From Hyphomicrobiales bacterium (GTDB lineage: Bacteria > Pseudomonadota > Alphaproteobacteria > Rhizobiales > Aestuariivirgaceae), in assembly GCA_003151375.1 (NCBI GenBank), contig PLXI01000132.1, forward strand, positions 20,291 to 29,684: a DNA stretch of 9,394 nt, given 5' to 3'. Position numbers and translations under genes: made by a program. Positions 5,554 to 9,394 of this stretch are shown piece by piece; within the stretch, counting starts at the first letter, position 1; each line of letters starts with the position of its first letter. Below the pieces are notes generated by a model. The model searched no databases. It saw only the letters and a program-made list of their open reading frames with translations, and was not told the DNA's origin.

Positions 5554-5669
5554 CATTTTGCGCCGTCGAAGTTTGAATGCCTTTGAGCGCAAGAGCCTTC
5601 ACTCAATTAGGCTGTACAAAGTCCATATTTATTTGACGACGGACGTGTGGCAGTGCTTGGCTAAGTCGC

Positions 5670-5825
5670 ATGTGCAACCTCTATTCAATGAACAAGACCC
5701 GCGAAGAAGTCCGCTCGCTCGTTAAGGGCTTGCGCGACCTCACCGCAAACCAACCGTCGCTGCCTGCAATCTATCCCGACTACGAAGCGCCGATAGTCCG
5801 GCTTGAGAATGGCGAGCGCCTTGCG
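5670..5825 (+). pseudogene. Truncated SRAP (SOS-response-associated peptidase, YedK/HMCES-like), N-terminal fragment
   Basis: Translation from the ATG at 5670 begins MCNLYSMNKTREEVRSLV and continues to about residue 52 (IYPDYEAPIVRLENGERLA) in line with the N-terminus of SRAP proteins, which form a covalent link to abasic sites in single-stranded DNA through Cys2. Cys2 is kept. The expected continuation (an RWG-P motif, then the Asn, Glu and His of the active site) is absent: the frame runs 42 more codons of unrelated sequence to a stop at 5954. SRAP proteins are normally over 200 residues, so this is a 5' remnant. The 116 bp before it (5554-5669) show no gene. Confidence 0.75.
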
Positions 5826-6406
5826 ATTGATGGCGTTGATCATAAGCGGTCTCACTTCCAAACAGAAGCTAGCATCGATCACGTGTTACCGCACCATTGC
5901 CTTTGGGGCAGTCTATCTCTACATATTCACTACGATATCTCAGCGCGCGCGTAAGTGAGCTACAACCTGATTTTACCGTGAGCGGTCTAGCATCGGGTAA
6001 CATTACAACCCCTCAAAATATGGCGGGATTGGCCGAAGCACTTCGGTTGGTGGGCTTACCTGATTGAGCGAGCGTGTGAGAACTTAGTCTACTTGCACCC
6101 GGAATTTGGCTTAGAACGTATGGCTTCGCACATGACCGCTCTGGGTCAACAGCTGACAAGCTTGGCCTTTCACAGCTAGTCCCCATTCACCGCATAAGCG
6201 GACATGCAATCCAAGCAAGCCGACAGCCAGTCGTGCATTAAATGAAAACCTGCACGCGAACCATCATCGTAGTGAGTGAGGTGCTAATTTGAATCTTGGG
6301 ACACGCTTCTCTTGAAAAGTCCGACATCTTACAGACTGCCTGAAATCGCCCCTATTGCAGTGCAGCAGGCCCAACAGCCATAGGTGCAAGACGCGGTCAA
6401 CAATCT
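5826..6406. other. Unassigned, probably decayed sequence
   Basis: No convincing gene is seen on either strand. On the plus strand, 5873-6067 is an open frame without a start codon, ending in GLASGNITTPQNMAGLAEAL and a few more residues before TGA. This resembles the C-terminus of a real protein but is not identified. A second open stretch ends at 6180. The part around 6140-6210 (GACCGCTCTGGGTCAA ... CATAAGCGGACATG) reminds me of dispersed noncoding repeats of Rhizobiales, from memory only. The whole segment lies between two truncated genes and is best read as a graveyard of fragments. Confidence 0.4.
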
Positions 6407-6583
6407 TCAACTCCATGCATGTGGAATTTCTCCAGCTATGAAACGTTCACGGGTTCTCGCCCGCGAGATCTTGCCGTTACGTGTGATGGTGATCTGACCG
6501 GGGTTTACGAAAATGACTGGCCCCAGTGGAAGTTGACGACGCACGGCAGCCATGCGAATGGCGGCATAATCTTGCTCACTGCA
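6407..6583 (-). pseudogene. C-terminal remnant of an acyl-CoA synthetase / fatty-acyl-AMP ligase-like gene
   Basis: The minus strand encodes about 58 residues ending in a stop at 6407: DYAAIRMAAVRRQLP, then GPVIFVNPGQITITRNGKIS, then RARTRERFIAGEIP. This matches the end of the small C-terminal domain of the ANL superfamily (PPG-LP-T-SGK-SR---R--Y-AGEI), including the Lys of the GK motif used in adenylation. The typical TSSGK reads TRNGK here. There is no start codon or large AMP-binding domain: the fragment begins 11 bp after the permease stop, in a different frame. A deletion or insertion that removed the rest is the simplest reading. Confidence 0.6.
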
Positions 6584-6593
6584 GTTGCACCCC

Positions 6594-7820
6594 TCAACGC
6601 TTATCCTTGTAATAGACATCCAAGAATACAGCCAGCAATAGTACTGCGCCCTTGATGAAGAATTGCCAGCCGATGTCAACACCAACGATCGACATGCCAT
6701 TGTTCATCACTCCAACAATAAATGCGCCGATCACGGCACCCGTCACTTTGCCCACGCCGCCAGTCACGGCAGCACCGCCGATGAAGCAGGCAGCGATCAC
6801 ATCAAGCTCAAAGCCCGCACCTGCCTTAGGTGTCGCGACGTTAAGGCGAGCGGCGAAGATCAATCCGGCAAGGCCAGAAAGTGCACCCATGATTGTAAAA
6901 ATTTGGAAGGTGAGGCGCTCTGTGTTGATGCCCGAAAGCTTGGTGGCATGTTTATTGCCGCCCAGTGCATAGATGCGCCGCCCAAAGGTGGTCCGCATTG
7001 TAATGAACATGAACATGGCGATCAGAACACCCATCACCACTAAAACATTGGGCAATCCCTTGTAATAGGCCATCAGCCAGCAAAAACCGATAAACGCGAA
7101 AGAAATAATCGCGTTACGAGCCCAGAAAATTGGTGTGGGTTCTTCCGCCAAGCCATGGGCTACTTGGGCACGTCGTTCCTTGACGCTGAACCAAACAAGA
7201 AGCGCTGAAACCGCAATGCCAACCACAATGGCGAGAATGTTGAAACCATCGCCACCGCCGAAAATATCGGGCAAATAGCCATTAGAAAGCCGTTGGAAAG
7301 TGACTGGCAAAGGGCCGATCGAAGCACCGCCAAGTGACTCCAGTTCCAGCCCTTTGAAGACCAGCATGCCAGCGAGCGTGACAATGAATGCAGGAATTCT
7401 CTGATAGGCAACAAAATAGCCTTGCGCGGCACCGATGGCAGCACCCATGAGAACACAGATTATGCCGGTAGTGAATGGATCAAAGGCAAAAGGCAAATTC
7501 GAGTCTACTGCAAAGGGCATTGTATGGGTCATCATCAGCGCGGCAAAGCCACCAATAAAACCAGAGACTGAACCAACTGAAAGATCAATATGGCCAGCGA
7601 TGATCACCAGTAACATCCCCAGCGCCATTACAATGATGTAGGAGTTTTGTAGGATGATATTGGTAAGGTTCACTGGCTCGAATAAAGTTCCACCTGTGGT
7701 GTATTGGAAAAACAACATGATGGCGGCAAGTGCGATCAGCAAAATATAATCGCGCAAATGGCTTTTGACGAATGCACCGATGCTCGTATTATATGTGACT
7801 TTTATATCAGGCATGCTCAT
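6594..7820 (-). CDS. gguB: Multiple-monosaccharide ABC transporter permease (GguB/MmsB type)
   Basis: A 408-aa inner-membrane permease of the BPD_transp_2 (ribose/xylose/galactose importer) family. It should form the channel of a sugar importer with the ATPase encoded just upstream. It has eight to ten hydrophobic segments. The family motif AGHIDLSVGS is at residues 75-84 and the cytoplasmic-loop motif GGNKHATKLSGI, which contacts the ATPase, is at 288-299. The C-terminal helices are glycine-rich (GGAAVTGGVGKVTGAVIGAF). Its length and long central insertion (about 175-260) fit GguB and MmsB/XylH rather than the shorter RbsC. The ATG at 7820 lies one base after the ATPase stop codon, so translation is probably coupled; GGGAA in the end of the ATPase gene can serve as its ribosome site. 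In Agrobacterium GguAB works beside the ChvE sugar-binding protein; substrates such as arabinose, xylose or galactose are inferred from that. Confidence 0.92.
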   Translation of the reverse strand: MSMPDIKVTYNTSIGAFVKSHLRDYILLIALAAIMLFFQYTTGGTLFEPVNLTNIILQNSYIIVMALGMLLVIIAGHIDLSVGSVSGFIGGFAALMMTHTMPFAVDSNLPFAFDPFTTGIICVLMGAAIGAAQGYFVAYQRIPAFIVTLAGMLVFKGLELESLGGASIGPLPVTFQRLSNGYLPDIFGGGDGFNILAIVVGIAVSALLVWFSVKERRAQVAHGLAEEPTPIFWARNAIISFAFIGFCWLMAYYKGLPNVLVVMGVLIAMFMFITMRTTFGRRIYALGGNKHATKLSGINTERLTFQIFTIMGALSGLAGLIFAARLNVATPKAGAGFELDVIAACFIGGAAVTGGVGKVTGAVIGAFIVGVMNNGMSIVGVDIGWQFFIKGAVLLLAVFLDVYYKDKR

Positions 7821-7821
7821 T

Positions 7822-9351
7822 TCAGTGTTCCCATGATTTCATAATAGTGCGCATGATGGATTCTTGGCTTGCTTTGCGCGTCGGCATTTCGCCCACAAAG
7901 CGGCCTTCATTCATTATATAAATTCGGTCAGTAATGCCAAGCAGCTCTGGCATTTCGGAAGAAATCACAACTACAGCCTTGCCGGCTTCAGCCAGCTTAT
8001 TGATAATTCCGTAAATTTCAAATTTGGCACCCACATCAATGCCGCGCGTTGGCTCATCCAAGAACAACACGTCTGGGCCTGCAAACAGCCATTTGGACAG
8101 CACAACCTTCTGCTGGTTGCCGCCGGAAAGATTGACGGTGGTCTGATAAACTGACGAACAACGAATAGCCAAATTCTTGCGGTAACGATCTGCCACTTTC
8201 AATTCTTCAATATCATTCAGCACGCCGCGATACGATACGCCAGCGTGATTGGCCAAAGTGATATTATGTTTGATATGATCGATGAGCACGAGCCCGTAAT
8301 TTTTACGGTCTTCGGTTGCATAGGCGATGCCTGCCGCCATTGCTTTTGGAATGGTCGAAACATCTACGGCTTTTCCGCGCATCGAAACATCACCAGAAAT
8401 CTTCTGACCATAAGCACGGCCGAAAATGGACATGGCAAATTCAGTGCGGCCCGATCCCATCAGCCCAGCAATGCCAATAACTTCGCCTGCACGCACATGA
8501 AGACTGGCGTTTTTAATCATCTGCCTTTCGGCATTTTGCGGGTGATAGGCATTCCAATTTTTCACCTCCAACATCATCTCGCCAATTTTGGCTTTGCGTG
8601 CAGGATAGCGTTCAGACAATTCGCGCCCCACCATAGCTTTGATAATGCGGTCTTCGCTCACCTTTGCGGTGCGCGTATCAAGCGTATCCACGGTTTTACC
8701 ATCGCGTAAAATCGTGATGCGGTCCGCCACCTTCAATACTTCGTTGAGTTTATGGGTGATAAGAATGCATGCGATGCCTTGCGCTCTAAAGCCCCTGAGC
8801 AATTCAAGCAGCGCATTTGAATCAGTTTCATTGAGTGAGGAGGTGGGCTCATCTAAAATGAGCAGCTTCACATTTTTGTTGAGAGCCTTAGCGATTTCCA
8901 CCAACTGCTGCTTGCCGGTGCCGAGATTGGCAATCAAGGTATTGGGGTGTTCTTTCAGACCCACTTTATCTAACAGCGCCTTGCTGCGGCTGATGGCTTC
9001 AAACCAATTGATCACACCATACTTGGCGGTTTCGTGGCCTAAGAAGATATTTTCAGCAATAGAGAGCAGGGGGATCAAAGCCAACTCTTGGTGGATGATC
9101 ACAATGCCCGTGTCTTCTGAATCCGCTATTGTGTAAAACTTGCGCTCAGTGCCTTCAAACTTGATAATACCATCAAAGTCACCGGCGGGATAAACACCCG
9201 ACAAAACCTTCATCAAAGTAGATTTGCCAGCACCATTTTCTCCCACAACGGCGTGAATTTCGCCGGGAAGAACAGTAAGGTTTACATTAGTCAAAGCCTT
9301 CACACCGGGGAAGGTTTTGGTAATATTTTTCATTTCCAGGATCGGCTGCAT
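7822..9351 (-). CDS. gguA: Multiple-monosaccharide ABC transporter ATP-binding protein (GguA/MmsA type)
   Basis: A 509-aa double ATPase of sugar importers (XylG/MglA/RbsA family). NBD1: Walker A GENGAGKST (residues 37-45), Q-loop Gln88, an altered signature LGTGKQQ (143-149), Walker B LLILDE (163-168), His200. NBD2: a Walker A-like GLMGSGRTE (296-304) in which Arg replaces the catalytic Lys, a canonical LSGGNQQ (408-414) and Walker B VLFLDE (428-433). This asymmetry is usual for the family: one composite site is expected to be catalytic and the other degenerate. The ATG at 9351 is preceded by only a distant GGGGA (about 13 nt). The 43 bp upstream (9352-9394) hold no recognisable gene end. A ChvE-like binding protein is expected beyond the right edge. 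Confidence 0.93.
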   Translation of the reverse strand: MQPILEMKNITKTFPGVKALTNVNLTVLPGEIHAVVGENGAGKSTLMKVLSGVYPAGDFDGIIKFEGTERKFYTIADSEDTGIVIIHQELALIPLLSIAENIFLGHETAKYGVINWFEAISRSKALLDKVGLKEHPNTLIANLGTGKQQLVEIAKALNKNVKLLILDEPTSSLNETDSNALLELLRGFRAQGIACILITHKLNEVLKVADRITILRDGKTVDTLDTRTAKVSEDRIIKAMVGRELSERYPARKAKIGEMMLEVKNWNAYHPQNAERQMIKNASLHVRAGEVIGIAGLMGSGRTEFAMSIFGRAYGQKISGDVSMRGKAVDVSTIPKAMAAGIAYATEDRKNYGLVLIDHIKHNITLANHAGVSYRGVLNDIEELKVADRYRKNLAIRCSSVYQTTVNLSGGNQQKVVLSKWLFAGPDVLFLDEPTRGIDVGAKFEIYGIINKLAEAGKAVVVISSEMPELLGITDRIYIMNEGRFVGEMPTRKASQESIMRTIMKSWEH

Positions 9352-9394
9352 GGCCGTGACGTCATCCCCAATTTAACGGCAGCTTGGTGCTACT

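Noticed and set aside
6419..6655. 78-codon plus-strand frame
   Set aside because: It is antisense to the acyl-AMP-ligase-like remnant and to the end of gguB, and has no homology that I recognise.
9357..9364. TGACGTCA palindrome just upstream of gguA
   Set aside because: An 8-bp perfect palindrome alone is expected by chance at this scale and matches no bacterial operator I can name for this gene.

Overview
The window looks like chromosomal DNA of an alphaproteobacterium, most likely Hyphomicrobiales (Rhizobiales). The clues are the GguA/GguB-type sugar ABC transporter, a class III adenylate cyclase of the type common in that group, a truncated SRAP (MCNLYS) gene and the general codon and base usage. 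No rRNA, tRNA, CRISPR array or insertion sequence is visible.

Left part (1-5553): a CRP/FNR-family regulator with an intact cyclic-nucleotide pocket runs off the left edge on the minus strand. Diverging from it is a small secreted protein gene (581-874, +). Next come a membrane-anchored adenylate cyclase with a periplasmic Cys-rich sensor-like region (935-2215, -) and three more secreted-protein genes, all on the minus strand: 2317-3660, 3846-4163 and 4338-4760. A secreted LolA-like-fold candidate (4984-5553, +) diverges from the last of these. The four small secreted-protein genes differ in their mature parts. Each nevertheless has the same palindrome, CTGTTCC-N4-GGAACAG (one copy with an end mismatch), centred 78-86 nt before its start codon. 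A CATT element follows exactly 22 nt after the GGAAC half-site in all four. If the palindrome is a class-II activator site at -41.5, CATT falls at -12, the place of a -10 box. Each minus-strand gene also has its own hairpin terminator or candidate, so they look like separately transcribed members of one regulon.

The most interesting proposal is a local circuit: the cyclase makes cAMP, the CRP-like protein binds it and the palindromes, and a set of fast-diverging secreted proteins is expressed. The shared DNA elements are seen directly; the link between regulator and sites is inference.

Middle part (5554-6593): about 1 kb of decayed DNA. It holds the first ~52 codons of an SRAP gene, unassigned sequence, and the last ~58 codons of a fatty-acyl-AMP-ligase-like gene.

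Right part (6594-9351, -): gguA-gguB, the ATPase and permease of a multiple-monosaccharide ABC importer, in a tight two-gene arrangement. The periplasmic binding protein (ChvE-like) would be expected upstream, beyond the right edge.
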